A DNA stretch of 64,000 nt from Nicotiana tabacum (Eukaryota; Streptophyta; Magnoliopsida; Solanales; Solanaceae), in NCBI RefSeq assembly GCF_000715075.1, contig NC_134096.1:122766643-122830642 (forward strand). Direction: 5' to 3'. Below are positions 33,028 through 45,406 of the stretch, in pieces; positions within the stretch are counted from its first letter, which is position 1; every line of letters starts with the position of its first letter. The translations under genes and the position numbers were made by a program. Below the pieces are notes generated by a model. It searched no databases. It was not told the DNA's origin and saw only the letters and a program-made list of their open reading frames with translations.

Positions 33028-34545
33028 CCCCCGGAGTAATAAAAATTAGTATGAGCTAGTGAATAAGATAAACTGAACATGAATTCGGGACCGAAGGATT
33101 TGATAATAGTTGACATTGTGAGAATTTCAGAGATCGCGTTCCGAGCGATAATTAAATGGACAACAGAAGAATATTTTTTAAAGGACATTCAGGAAGACGT
33201 TTCTCTAAAACAAGCGTTGTGAGTAAAGTTAAGCTTAAGGGACTGAGAGTGTGAATTACACTATGTGTCACCTTTGTTGTAAGAAATTAATTTATCCTTG
33301 GTACATATAGGTTAACGCAAGGCAAGTAAGAGTCCGTGAAGATGTGAAAAGACGCCAAATATGAAGAGGTGAAACATTTAAATGTAAATTTTCATAGCAA
33401 TAAATGTTAGTACTCCCCTAAAGGGGGAAGATGGTGTGATATCGTATTAAGTCGGAGTTATGTGCTTAAGGTAATTATGGAATAGTAAAGGAAGAATGTG
33501 GTAGAAAGACAAAAGGAATGAGATTGCATTTATTCAGATCCTACGGATATAATACGACTCCAGAGCATTATGTAAGCATGACGACGGGGAGAGGCAGAAA
33601 GGGTTCCATTACTAGATGTTATTGATAAATAAGTACAAATGAACACTAGATACATAAGGAGCCAGTGTGCGGGATAAGTTAAGCCAAATGATATAACCCA
33701 AGTGAGATTACGCAGAATATAGATATGAGAATGGACTAACGTGTAGTTAGTAGTTGATTCAGGAAGAACCTAGCCATGGCTAAATAAGAGGATACAGACA
33801 AATCAGCAAGTTGTGCAAGATAAACATAGCGAAACCCAACATAGGGAATTCAGTCTCGTAAATATGATGACATCGTAATCCTTTAAAAATAATCTGATAG
33901 GAGTTGGGGTTTCTAAAGGTACCGTATAAGTGTTACGAAATAAAAAATAGCGCCACTAAGAAGACAGTCCAAAAATTTCAGTTCAGAATCAACCTTACGA
34001 GCACAAGGGCGCGGAGGTAAGTAATTAAGGATAATTATAGGCGAGTAAGAACGTCAAAAATTCTTTCGGGTATACGATGTAATAAGCTCGCAACATTACA
34101 GAAGTCAAAGGGTCTCTCTTAAGTCTACAAAGAAAGAATAGCTGAGGAAAAAAGGAAGAAGGCTTCAACTTAAGCATAGTGACATAAAGAAGAAATGATC
34201 TTGTAACAACAGTCTCACTACAATATTGTATGCACTCCATACGAAAGTGGCACCTATCATGGCTAATGAACGGGAAAAAAAAATCAAAAGATGATATTTG
34301 AGATCATATGAGTTACAGGAAATTTCAGTATTTTTGGGAAATGAGATAAGCCATGTATTCATGTAACAAGTGGCAGAACGACCATGAAAAGTAATTTCTT
34401 AGGTTTAAAGACAACTAAGAAAGCACGAGAAGAAATATCCGACCCACGATTTAGAGTTAGCCGCGGTGATTCATGCACTAAAGATGTGAAGGCACTATTT
34501 GTATGGCATTCATGTTGATATCTATACGGATCATAAGCGCCTTCA
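33028..34545 (+). pseudogene. pol: Gypsy interior remnant with RNase H piece
   Basis: Most of this is too decayed to read. At 34412-34551 the plus strand gives KKYPTHDLELAAVIHALKM, then a TGA where a tryptophan codon is expected, then HYLYGIHVDIYTDHK, which is the RNase H domain of Del/Tekay-type Gypsy elements. The similarity stops abruptly at CTTCAATATATCGCC, where the LTR begins, with a short shared ATATC at the junction. This suggests an illegitimate deletion. Confidence 0.75.
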
Positions 34546-36268
34546 ATATATCGCCTCTCGTTTTCTTTATAGTTTGAGTTTTGGAAGGTACTTCATAGTT
34601 AAGAAAATGTGTACTTTCTGTATTTAAGTGTCTAAATATCAAAGAATATTGATAAATTTGTTTTCTAATAGTTATAACTCACGGGACGGTGATCGGAAGT
34701 CGTGAGTTCGAGTTATTTGACTTGTAGTGGACTGTTTTGTGGGTTGTTTCGTGTTGCTTTTGGGATGTCTATTGTTCTGCTGATTTGTGGAGTTTTGAAG
34801 GATAAAAGGGCGTGGAGAAACGCCACATGTGGTAGGGTAGTAGGCTGGTCGTTCGTTATTACATTTTTAGGTTGTTTGACACTACTTTGGTTGTCATTTT
34901 ATGTATGAAGTGATTCGGGTGTGGGTTGTTTTGTGGAATATTGTCTTGGAGATAAGGTTGGAAAATGATACTTACATGTTGTTATTGTTGTGTTCTTGTT
35001 GTTGTTGGTATATGGTATTGGAGGAGGGCCTAGTTACAAGGGAGATATTGCGCAAATTTACGTAAACGAGCTACTAGTTTAAATTGGGACTTATCCTTTA
35101 CTCAGTACTGATTTTGAATCTCCTTATGATGTGGTAGATTTAATTGAGTTGTTTGAAGAATTTCTTGGAAGGTATTAAGGACTCAACGGAGTTAAGGTAT
35201 GTTGAGGCTATCCCTTCTTTCTTTTTGGCATGATCCAAATGATACAAACGAAACGAGCAAAATACGCAACTTTCATAAATGACTTTATTCATAGAAATAC
35301 TAGGGTTGTCTATATTCTTGATTCTCCATGTGAATTATTATTATATCCTCTGTTCATGGGTCTCAGAAAAATACGTATTTGATAAAGTTTGTTCGAAAGG
35401 CATATTGATTTTATGATATTCGAGAAATCTTTTCTTATGCATTTCATGCATTTATTCATGTACATTGACCCATGACCAGAAGACGTTATATACGCGTATA
35501 TTATATGTATATGGGATATGAGAAAAGGTTATGGCGTTATATACGCACCACCAGCTGATCAGCTGGTATACGTTGATGATTTTGCCCACAGTGGCTGAGA
35601 TGATATGATGGGATACCCTCAGAGGCTTGATGATGTTATGTACGCATATACCTATACATGGTATGGCATTTATACGCACATGCATGGCATTATAAATTTT
35701 CATGATTCATAGAGCTATTCAGAATTTCAGGTTGAGTTCTTTACTACATGTTTCTTTCATGTCTTTTATATACTACGGTGATGCATTACATACTCGGTAC
35801 TTTATTTGTACTGACGTCTCTTTTGCCTGGGAAGCTGAGTTTCATGCCTGCAGGTCCCGATAGACAGATTGAGAGTTCTCCAAGTAGGCTATCAGCTCAG
35901 CGGAAGATGTTGGTGTGCTCCATTTGCTCCGGAGTTGCTTATTTAGTCGGTATGATTCGGACGTGTATTGTTTAGTATGGCGGGGCCCTGTCCCGGCCTT
36001 TATGGTATTTATCTACTCTTAGAGGCTTGTAGACGTATGCCATGTACGTAAAAGATTTTATGGCCTTGTCGGCCTACGTTTAGTATACGAGTAATCATTT
36101 TGATCTGATAGGCCCAAGTTGGTAGTACATGTTTTATTATAGTTATCCTACGACAGTCTTTCCGTCTCATTTACCCATGATAGCATGATACAAAAATATA
36201 CGTTACGTTGCTACTCGGTTGAGTAAGGTACCGGGTTTCCATCGCGGCCTATCGGTTTGGGTCGTGCA
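34546..36268 (+). repeat. Right LTR of the Gypsy remnant, 5'-truncated
   Basis: It parallels 31580-33027 and continues beyond it to ACCGGGTTTCCATCGCGGCC and GTCGTGCA, the LTR end. The repeated short frames near 31741 and 34702 (MSSSYLTCSGLFCGLF) are LTR sequence, not genes. Confidence 0.8.
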
Positions 36269-36870
36269 GAAAATAACTAATTAAGCTACTCCTAAATCAC
36301 CTTCTAATTTTAAGAAAGAATACATGTGCCAACAATCTGAGTATATATATATGAGCGTCACCATTCTTTTCCGGCCAAAAATATTTTCTGGTGAATTGAC
36401 CCGGTCAAATCGACTCATTTTTTCTGATTTACAAAGGACTAGATTTGAAGATGAGAAAACTTGAGCAAAAGCGATTTTTCTTTTATTTTGATATTTGGGT
36501 TTCAAAATTTTATTGAGATCTTTTTCTTTCTTATTCATGTTTTTCGTTTCTGAATTTTAGTTTTGATATTTAGAAAATTGATTGTAGGTTTCCCATTGGA
36601 AAGATGGTGGCGGTGTTAGCAGCGGTATTACTGCTGGTACGTCGGATCGGAGTTCTGAAAAAAAAAGAAAAAGAAGAGAAGCGGGAGGAGGTGGTGTTTC
36701 AGTGGAGATGGTAGAACCCGTTGAGGATGGGGTATTTTGAGAAGCATTTGGTAAATTGAATATTTTTAAAAATAGGACCCACAAATTACACATGTCAAAC
36801 TATAAAACACTAATTAAGTGACGTGTCAGTTATGTTATCGCGACTAAGAAACACGCTCAACTGAGTGTGC
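36269..36870. other. MULE interior, right
   Basis: The segment 36557-36793 can be read on the minus strand as a proline/serine/threonine-rich frame (STGSTISTETPPPPASLL). I cannot assign it; a captured host fragment is possible. Confidence 0.35.
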
Positions 36871-36990
36871 CTATTGATGTGCGAATAATTGAGTTGAGGT
36901 GTTCAAATGGGAAAACACAAAGTTTCTGTACCGGATTGACAATTGAGTACAAGTTTAAGTGGCGCCGGAGTCCATTTTGCCTTTAGTTTT

Positions 36991-38820
36991 TGTATCTGCT
37001 AAGTGCACTACAACACTTCGCTAATATGACATGTTGGACATTGAGAAGAGTGATGTTAGCACTGTATTTTTAAATTTAAATTGGACGTTCGAGTTTGAGT
37101 TCTATTTAGAGGATTGCTTTTCGACCTGCTTTGGAATGAGATAGGAGATTCATTTGAATGATATGTGGGTTCTGGCTATTAAACTCTGTTTCATTGCGAT
37201 TACAGAAGTCCAATGTTTCATTGGGATTTAGGTAGTTCAACTTTATGGTTTAGTTAAGAAAATTATTCTTAGTCTCTTTTGTATAGCACTACACATTTGG
37301 CCTTCTAATCAAGCTGGGTTGATAACTCTATTCAGATTTTATTTACACCTTATTTTAAAGTTTGCACTCAATTTGTGTATAATGGGCCATTATTCTTATC
37401 TAGCATGAGATGGAAAGAACTGGTGAATTATTTATTTTGACATTCCGTTGAGGTAATATTGATTGTCTGATGGCAAAATGTGTGCTCTAGCATATCATAT
37501 TCTTAATATACTACTGCCAAAACGGTCCTGAGCTAATTTAATGAATATATTAAACATAAATATTATTTCTTCTCCATAAAACAGTACCTACACGGTATTT
37601 GTTTTTTTCTTATTCTTTGTATGTGATTTCCTAGCATTGGACTGCAAGTTTGGTTAAGCATAGTTATTTTTTTCAAGTCTCTATAGCCATATATGTGGAT
37701 TTTTCTTGGTGTGATGTTCTTTTGGTTAAATACTTTTGTGTTATGTTTCTTTCTGCTCAGTAATTTGATTATTTTCCCTTTTTAAATCTGTATATACAAG
37801 GGAGGCCTTTCCTTAGAGTTCAAGAGTGACGGTGGATAACTAGTTATTGGATTCAAGTTGTGTTTTCTCTTTTATGCTGTTAAAACTATAAATTTATGGT
37901 TTCTTGTTTGTTGTGGATTTAATAAAGCAGACTAGTGATAAGACTAAACAAAAGCCAACATCAGCACTAATTGACTTTACCTTCTCTGTAGTATAACTTG
38001 AAAGCCTGAGTTGAGATCAAGAATGCTTGAGAAAGAAATGGGGTTGATATTCTTAAGTAGCAATTTATTCTACTTATCAGGAACATTTATTAGCATTCTT
38101 AATTTACTGAAAAAATATTTTCTTTAGGATCAGCTTGTAAATTTTGCTTTTTCTGGGAAGTCTGGTCTCTGAAGTCTTGTGGCTTGGTGTTTTTCTAGTG
38201 TAGCTTGAAAGCCAAATCTACGTTTTAAATAGTCTAATATTTTTGTCAGGTTAACATAATCAAGAATTGCAAAAAGTGCAAGTGCTCGAAGAAAAAAAAG
38301 TGGGTAAGTTTGAGAAAGCATAAAAGATACTTTTCTTCTCTCTTTATTATATAATTATAATTCTTTTTTTTATGTGGACTTCTTGTACGTACAACACTTT
38401 TGGTGGATGTGAGATCAATTACTGGCAAGGAAATGCTGAGTTTTGGATAGATGGATCCATAAAGCTTTATTGGATAATTTATTCTGGAAGTTAAAGGAAT
38501 TAGCTCGAATTAGGAGTGATCATAACATAGGTTATGCTGGATTCACTGTGTTTTATGATTTAGTGAGTTTTAAGATTTGTATTTTCTGATTTAGTTAGTC
38601 ATGGAGAGATGATTTAATTTGACATCATCTAAATTGTAAGGAGTAAGTTTATTCGATCATTACTTTATTCTTTTGTACAATAATAAGAGTTATTTTTTTA
38701 AAGATATATTTTGTATTTGTTACATTGATACTGAAATAATTTCTTCATATTTAAGAAATTACAGACTACATATAAATATTTGTATCACTATGAAACTGGA
38801 AATTGTACCTAAATGCTGGA
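36991..38820 (+). other. Right interior of the second CACTA element
   Basis: It is AT-rich and intron-like in texture. A 54-bp segment at about 38250-38303 has an AG border on the left and GTAAGTTT on the right and encodes IIKNCKKCKCSKKKKW, a cysteine/lysine-rich string loosely like the CXC motif of TSO1/tesmin proteins. It is too short for a firm call. Confidence 0.35.
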
Positions 38821-39172
38821 AATATTGACAAGACATTTCCCAAAAGTCATAAATAAATGTCGTGAATCTTTTATTGACATTTTGATATAAATGTCTGGAA
38901 AATACAATTGTGACATTTTGTAAAATCTATAAATACATGTTGTAAATCTTTTACCAGCATTAGGCTAAATGTCAGAAATTTCAACTGACATTTTTGTAAA
39001 TGTCGCAAATAAAATGTTGTAAATCTCTTACCGACATTAACCTAAATGTCGAAAAATTTCCGACATTTAGTACAAATATAAATTAAATATCGGTAAATGA
39101 TTTAATGACATTTAAGTGGCCTAATACAACATTTATATAATGTCGTTGTATCCTTACTTTCCTGTAGAGTTA

Positions 39173-39832
39173 GACATGTTCTTTCTAAAATTTTGGTTCT
39201 TTGGTTCATTTTTATTCAATTATAAAAGATTGATTTGTTTGATCTCATATGAAAAAGATTTTGTGAAAAAAGTAATCTTGCAGAATGGCAGGTTTTCAAT
39301 TCTTGGGCTGGGACAAGAATAAGGTATATCGTCCATCAATCGGCAGTTGGCTTGACGGAAGTAAACTCCTTTTTGTCAACTGGTTTTGAAGAACCAGCCC
39401 AGAGCAGCACCTGGGATTGTAACACTAATCACATTAGAGTTAGCAATTCTAGCTTAGCTGCCACATCTACTACTACTTATGTTTGTAATATGGTGCCCAG
39501 GCATCACAATCTATGTACGCTTACACTTAATTAATGCAACATATCTTTCTAAAAAAAAGAAAAAGAAAGAATAAGGTATATCAAGTGGGTTCTGGCCCAA
39601 ATAACTTTGGAAAAATGATATTATAGCCGAAATATATATATATTTTTCGTATAATCATATGTATATAATTTCGATCTCGGGCTAAAAATAATTTTTGCCC
39701 AATAACCTTTTCGATGTTATTGAGGCCCACGTCTAAATGTGAGATGCTTGTGATTTGTCCAATCGAATTTTAAGATTATTTTTGCTACAGAAATAGTAGA
39801 AATGGCGTGGAATAACCACTTTTTAACATGAT
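39173..39832. other. Intergenic DNA right of the second CACTA element
   Basis: It continues the sequence interrupted at 29782. At 39286-39330 a possible exon start follows TCTTGCAG, reading MAGFQFLGWDKNK, but the frame closes within 40 codons and the remainder looks like a 3' untranslated region. Not called as a gene. Confidence 0.35.
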
Positions 39833-39939
39833 ATTTAGTTTTTATCCAATATTTTTAATGCTGAGCAAAAATAGCCATTACTCTATTAAAATTAATACGA
39901 AAAGATATTTGTACCCCTTTTTCATGAGTGTTGTGTAAA

Positions 39940-40372
39940 TATTAAGGACACTGCACATATGAAGTTAAGGACGACATGTCCGTAACATTTACACTGAACA
40001 TATGAAGTTAAGGACACCATATCCTTAATATTTACACAACACTCATAAAGTAACATTTACACTGCACACATAAAGTTAAGGACACCGTATCCTTAACATT
40101 TACACTACGCATATGAAGTTAAGAATATTAGGTCCTAAAGTTTAACAACAGAAGGTACAAATACAAGTTAAGGACATTATGTCTTTAACATTTACACTGC
40201 ACACATGAAGTTAAGGACGCCATGTCCTTAATATTTACACTGCACATATGAAGTTAAGGACATGATGTCCTAAAGTTTAATAATGAAAAGTGCAAATACA
40301 GGACACTTTGTGTTAATATTTACACAATATTCATGAAGTTAAGGGCATCATGTCCTTAATATTAGCACAGGG
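39940..40372. repeat. Minisatellite of near-palindromic units of about 43 bp
   Basis: At least eight units contain AAGTTAAGGACACCATGTCC, or a close variant, followed by TTAATATTTACAC. Within each unit AAGGACAT and ATGTCCTT form an inverted pair. Some units are separated by a longer block ending TCCTAAAGTTTAA, giving a second, higher-order period. The array is not coding. Confidence 0.85.
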
Positions 40373-40668
40373 GTATTTTCGTCCGAGCGGGTAAAAAAAT
40401 TATTAAGCACCGGCTAAAAAGTAAATGCATTTTAAATAGTAGCTAAAGAGTAAAAACATATCTAATTAGTGGCTAACAGTACACTTTCCCCATAGAAATA
40501 CAACTATCCGGACTTGAGACCTGGAAGGGCTCTCCACAGTTTGCCTCTCATTCATATTTCCTTTATAAGTTGGGTATTTATGGGACAAGTTACATATTTG
40601 ACCGGTCAACCAATAATAATTGAATTCAATACAAAATATGTATAAAATATGCATATTATATTTATAAT

Positions 40669-40699
<31 letters not shown>

Positions 40700-41719
40700 T
40701 ATTATTTTGGTCGCTATTATTTTTAGAAGCAGGCTTTTCCTATTGAAAATACACAAATATTAGCCATCTAATGCATAATGGAAGTGATTTTATGTACATG
40801 ATATTTCTTCTTTAATTTATTATTATCAAATAGAAGGAAAGGGGACGGAGGAAAGAAAATAAGAAGGCTGCTTACAGGGTTTGAATCATCCACCTACATG
40901 ATGGTGGGTAAGCACGTTCACAAAGTGAGTTGACCCTATGCGTCTATTCGCCTATACATATTAAAATCAAGATTATAAGGAAAAAATAATGTGAAAATTT
41001 TAGCAATTTTTTCTTAAACATGACTTGCATTACCAGGCAATTACTAGCACTGAAGTTAATACTCGAACTAACGGATCACGTTATTGTTCTTTACATACTC
41101 CTAAAAAGATCTTTATCCTATTTTCCCTCATTACTCGATTTTATCATCTTATCATCTTTGACTTTGCCTTTGACAATTATAACGATGTAATGATCGGCAT
41201 AATGATTGGTGACAAGTTTTTTAACACCTTTATTTTATTTTTTTCCGGGGAAACAAAGCATGCATTAATCAAACCCAACAGTCAATGGTACAAAACCAGA
41301 TGAAGCCTTGATGACAATCCAAACATGAAAGTTGTCAAACCAAGAGACTTCACTAAGTAGCGCGGAAGAAATTTGGCTAACTTATGACTACAAATATTGA
41401 ACCCTCTATTTAAATATTTAAAAGATACATCACTCAGATGTTACTGAAGGCAAGAAAGGTACGAAGAGGCATATTTCATGGCTTGAAGCGTGGAAACCAG
41501 TTGTGATAACTAAGTACTTTTAGCGGTAAATTTAAGATATAGAGTAGTGGATTTAAAATGAGTGTAATTTTATTGTATTGGCCGTTTTAATTATTTTTTT
41601 CTCATAGTTTGAAAGCACTAAGATTCATATCGCCAATCCTAACTTAATTAGTACTGATAGGCGTACTTGTTATTATTGTATAGTTTGAAAGCAATGATTC
41701 AATTGAGCCTACAAAATAT
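40373..41719. other. Intergenic DNA
   Basis: A TA microsatellite lies at 40672-40694. At 41240-41290 the reverse strand resembles the end of a non-LTR element, but weakly. No gene supported. Confidence 0.45.
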
Positions 41720-41729
41720 CACCTAAGTT

Positions 41730-42357
41730 TGTGTATGTATACTCTCACGTCACTAAAATTTTGTACTTCACTTAACTGTAAATAGGCATATAACAACGAA
41801 AAGCTTGAGTTTGCGGTCCGTATACAGGTGAACTCGGGGTCAGCGCATACTCTGAGTTCTCGGTGAGTCAAACGAAGTATGAAAGTATGAGATAGAGATC
41901 GAATCTGAGAACTCTTTGGTTCGAGGCTGGAACGGGGTACTCGCCACTGGGCTTGACAAGACAACACCCCCCGAAATCAAACGAGCTCCAAGACCTCGGA
42001 AAGCATTACAGACGGTTACACACGACTAACAGAGGGTCGTGATATCCGCACCCGACCGGATATCACAGCGCGGATCTCGCCCGATGCTGGTAGCGTAGCA
42101 GTGATTGATGTACAAGGAGGATTTTTACCTTTTTTAGAATTGTACTAGGGGTAAAACTCCCCTACTATATAAAGGAGAAGTTTCTTATTCAATAGACATA
42201 TTGTAACATATCAAGGCAATACAATCTTATTTTTCTGCTTTCTAGCTATTGAAAGGTTCTCATTTTAATCATAGTTCTTCATACACATTTGGCTTTGAAT
42301 TGAGGGTCCGGTCGAGGGCAAAACTACTGTTAAGCTTAAATCCGAGCCCGGACTCAA
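41730..42357 (+). repeat. Probable solo LTR of a Gypsy-type element
   Basis: The sequence has LTR architecture: a GC-richer first half, then a TATA-type box in CTACTATATAAAGGAG at about 42160-42175, a CAATACAATCTT-type start region, and a right end GAGCCCGGACTCAACA. I found no coding sequence or second LTR next to it. The left boundary and target duplication are not resolved. Confidence 0.55.
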
Positions 42358-42493
42358 CATCACAACTGGTTTGGTTATTTATTTTATTTTTAATTCGTTT
42401 ATCTAACATTCTTGATTACTTATATTGAATCAATTCACATATTCCTAAAATCACGTACAAATTTAACTGTTATTCGTTTTTAGGATAAACACA

Positions 42494-43973
42494 CACTACT
42501 AAAAAATTAGCTAATTTCGTCTAGAAAAACCGACCGAAATCGGTCGAAAATTGAGAAAAAGCGACCGATTTTTGACCGTTTTTCATTAGTCAGAAAAATG
42601 ATGGTCGCTAAGGTGTTTCGACCGAAATCGGACAGAAATTTCAATGCGTTAACTGACAGTCAAACTACATTTACCGACCGAAATCGGTCGGTATTAATTA
42701 ATTAATTTTTTATTTAATTTTTAAAATACCGACCAAAATCGGTCGGAATTAATTAAATTTTATTTATTTATTTTTCAGATACCAGCCGAAATCGGTCGGA
42801 ATTTTAAATATATAATAATTTTAGAAATCTTCCAGATATATATTTTTTTGTATCGCATATATAGTCCCCAGCTCGAGATATCATAGCACCACAATATTAT
42901 ATCTTATTACTATTACTAATTAGTACTAGTATATATTATCATTATTATTTTATTGAATTCTAATTCTAAATATAGAATATTAAATCTTATTACTAAGCAC
43001 TAACTACAACCCTTCCTATATTTGCTTATTTTTTGTTAGTCCACAACTGTTGGACTCTATGCATCAAAGCTCAACTTATAAGATGGAAAAGCTCACATCT
43101 TTCCGCCGATGTGGGACAAGAGTATTTCCCAATTTTCGACCGAAATCGGTCGGAATTTTTGAAAATATTTAATAAAAAATTATTTTTCCATTTCAGCCGA
43201 TGTGGGACAAGAACATAATTTCAAATTCCGACCGAAATCGGTCAGAATTTTTGAAAATTTTTAATAAAAAATTATTTTTCCAGGGAAAACCCCACTACTT
43301 CTCTTCCCATGGAATATTTATTTACTAATCTATCCATTTTATTATTTGTTTCTTTCTTTCTTTTTTATGAAAAAAGAGTGCATTAAATAAGGATTCCATA
43401 AATCAATAAAAAATTATTTCAAGTGAATAAAATTATGATTACATTTTAATGTAAAATTATGCTTAGTTATGTTTTCTAAAATTTTATTTATAATCCTGAA
43501 ATAACACATTAATTATTTTATATAAAAAAATATATTAACTAACCAGAATTAAATATATCGCATATTGGTTAAGTAATTGGTATATAAGCTATATTCAATA
43601 TACATATATATACACACAAAGTGTATAGTATATAAGCCATATAAGATGTACATATAGTATAGTATAGTATAGTGTGTGTGTGTGTGTATATATATATTTC
43701 GGTTGGAAATTTTGAAAAGTTTTAATAAAAAATTATTTTTGTATATTATATATAAGTATAACCAGGTCTTGGTAAAATATTGACCAATTTCCGACCGAAA
43801 TCGGTCGGAATTTTTATTTTTTTGCCGTGGGACCACTATTTCCGTTGTGAGAAATATTTTCTTTGACTTTTACGACCAATTTACTTAATTTCCGACCAAT
43901 TTCGATCTGTTTTTTTTTTCAACCGACTTCGATCGGTATTCTTTGGACGAATTTTACCAGTTTTCTAGTAGTG
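42494..43973. mobile_element. Third CACTA transposon, short and non-coding
   Basis: The ends are CACTACTAAAAAA and TTTTCTAGTAGTG, with a perfect 3-bp target duplication ACA at 42491-42493 and 43974-43976. The 1,480-bp interior holds at least eight copies of a palindrome of the form CCGACCGAAATCGGTCGG (for example at 42675, 43140, 43225 and 43790), the subterminal repeat of the family. It has no gene and depends on an outside transposase. Confidence 0.95.
43560..43700. repeat. AT-rich satellite-like block inside the third CACTA element
   Basis: AGTATATAAGCCATAT, followed by AGATGTACATATAGTATAG and then TGTGTGTGTG and TATATATA. The first two motifs also occur in the AT-rich insert of the hAT element at 16290-16540. 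Confidence 0.65.
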
Positions 43974-43976
43974 ACA

Positions 43977-45169
43977 GTCCATTCACTTCAAAAAGATAAT
44001 GAACGCTAACAACCTACTGTATCCATGCCCGCTATGCAAAATATTTTCCCTAATGTGACACCATATTCTTACCTTATTTGATTTTATTGTTGACATTGCC
44101 CCCTTACTGGACACAAAGAAATAAAGTTTTACAACCTCCCCTTTTGCACCCAAAAGTTAGACAAAGCAAGTTTTTGGACAAATTAATTATGTGTGATAAG
44201 GAAAAGCTTGGCCAATGATACATGGCTGCTACAATAATTAAACTATGTCATTAAAGTTTGACTAATATAATGTAGGATGCTTTAACAAGTCAAAACTTCG
44301 AAATAAAGAAAAGAGAAGTGTAAAGAAGGGGAAGAAGATTTCAGTGATAGAAGGAAACGAAGAGGAACTTTCACATCATTTAAATAATAGATCTATTTAG
44401 CATCATTTATATAGTATGAGTATAGTACTCTTTCAATCAACTGCCAAAGAATGGATGCAACATGCTAGGATGAAGAAAGTCAGAAGAAGAGAAGCATTAA
44501 ATAAAGTCATCCAATAGGGCATTGTTACGTAACTCTTTGTCTGCAATAATTAATATTAAAAGCACTTTGATTCACTCAAGATGCTTTACATAATACTTCA
44601 TCATATTAGTTTAATTAATGCTACGTACCATCTGATGGCAATGTTTGATTGCTGAGATTTTCATAAATTAAGATATAGAAAAGTTTAATACTATCAATCT
44701 ATCTTTTTAATTCTTGAAACGAAGGGATTCAATAGGAAGGAAATTGGACTTCAATTCATTTTCTTTAATTTTATTCATGCATTTGTGGTATATGAACATT
44801 GGAACACCTTAGTTGTTAGGGAATTTTCGTTTTTCTTCCATATAAGTTGTAATTTATCTGAAAAATTGTAATATCTGTAGATCTACAAGACTACAACGTC
44901 ACTCCACCATAATCTGTAAGCTAATCTAACCTTTACTCAAGAACCGATTATAAATTAAGGCAACAAAGTGAATTAGTCATGTGGAAAATAGGCAGACAAT
45001 AAGAAACCCAAAAATGATTCTTGATTCGGTTCCATGATTACGCATTGAATTTTGATTCTCTCTGCGCAAGTAACCATGTGATTCTTAATATTTTGATGCC
45101 TGTAGTTTAATTAATGAAACCTCAATTTGATGTCAATTGTCTGATGCCAGCTTTTACGATAGTATATAA
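43977..45169. other. Intergenic AT-rich DNA
   Basis: No gene, repeat ends or structured element could be identified. Confidence 0.5.
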
Positions 45170-45177
45170 GTTATAGA

Positions 45178-45406
45178 CAGAGGCGGAGTGAATTGAAGTG
45201 TCTGATGCCAGTTTTCAGCGGAAATTGATCCCCATCTTTTCCGACGAACTCACAATCATTACAGTTGAACCAAGTCCCCTTTTGTTACTGGGTTCGGCAG
45301 TATATATTTATATAGATTTAGTAAATATTTCAATACAAATACAGCATTCCGGAAAAAGTCACTGGGTTCGCCCGAACCCGCACCCACTACTGTAGCTCCG
45401 ACCCTG
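45178..45406. mobile_element. hAT-type MITE, 229 bp
   Basis: The ends are CAGAGGCGGAG and CTCCGACCCTG, flanked by a perfect 8-bp duplication GTTATAGA at 45170-45177 and 45407-45414. The reading frame at 45198-45395 is an accident of the element. Confidence 0.93.

Larger units (their letters stand above)
31039..36268 (+). mobile_element. Ty3/Gypsy remnant of the Del/Tekay type, rearranged, inside the MULE
   Basis: Two LTR-derived segments (31039-33027 and 34546-36268) share about 1.45 kb at high identity in the same orientation. Between them lies a decayed interior. The outer ends are TGTTACACC and GTCGTGCA, flanked by GCAAA (31034-31038) and GAAAA (36269-36273), a 5-bp duplication with one mismatch. 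The left LTR has lost its last 240 bp or so together with the primer site. The right LTR has lost its first 500 bp or so together with the 3' half of pol. It is the relic of an element that suffered two internal deletions. Confidence 0.8.
30526..36981. mobile_element. Mutator-like element (MULE) with 110-bp terminal inverted repeats
   Basis: The ends at 30526-30635 and 36871-36981 are inverted copies of each other over about 110 bp with only some ten differences. They begin GGCAAAATGG and share CACTTAAACTTGTACTCAAT. A perfect 9-bp target duplication TTTAGTTTT lies at 30517-30525 and 36982-36990. Long inverted repeats plus 9-bp duplication are diagnostic of MULEs. No MURA transposase is visible. 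Much of the interior is a Gypsy remnant, and short stretches next to the ends (30800-31000, 36540-36760) may be captured host sequence. Confidence 0.95.
29783..39169. mobile_element. Second CACTA-type transposon, swollen by nested insertions
   Basis: The left end CGCTACAAGAAAAGTAAG and the right end, whose complement reads CTCTACAGGAAAGTAAGG, form an imperfect inverted pair of about 27 bp. The TTA at 29780-29782 and 39170-39172 is the 3-bp target duplication. Subterminal zones (29815-29990 and 38825-39150) are full of TGACATTT and AAATGTCA motifs in both orientations. Without the MULE inside it the element is about 2.9 kb and has no transposase gene. Its terminal CACTA reads CGCTA and CTCTA, so each end has one changed base. 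Confidence 0.82.

Noticed and set aside
31741..34908. A duplicated small membrane-protein gene (frames at 31741-31947 and 34702-34908)
   Set aside because: Both are the same part of the two LTR copies of the Gypsy remnant.
39940..40372. CRISPR-like array
   Set aside because: This is plant nuclear DNA, the units are contiguous tandem repeats without unique spacers, and there are no cas genes.
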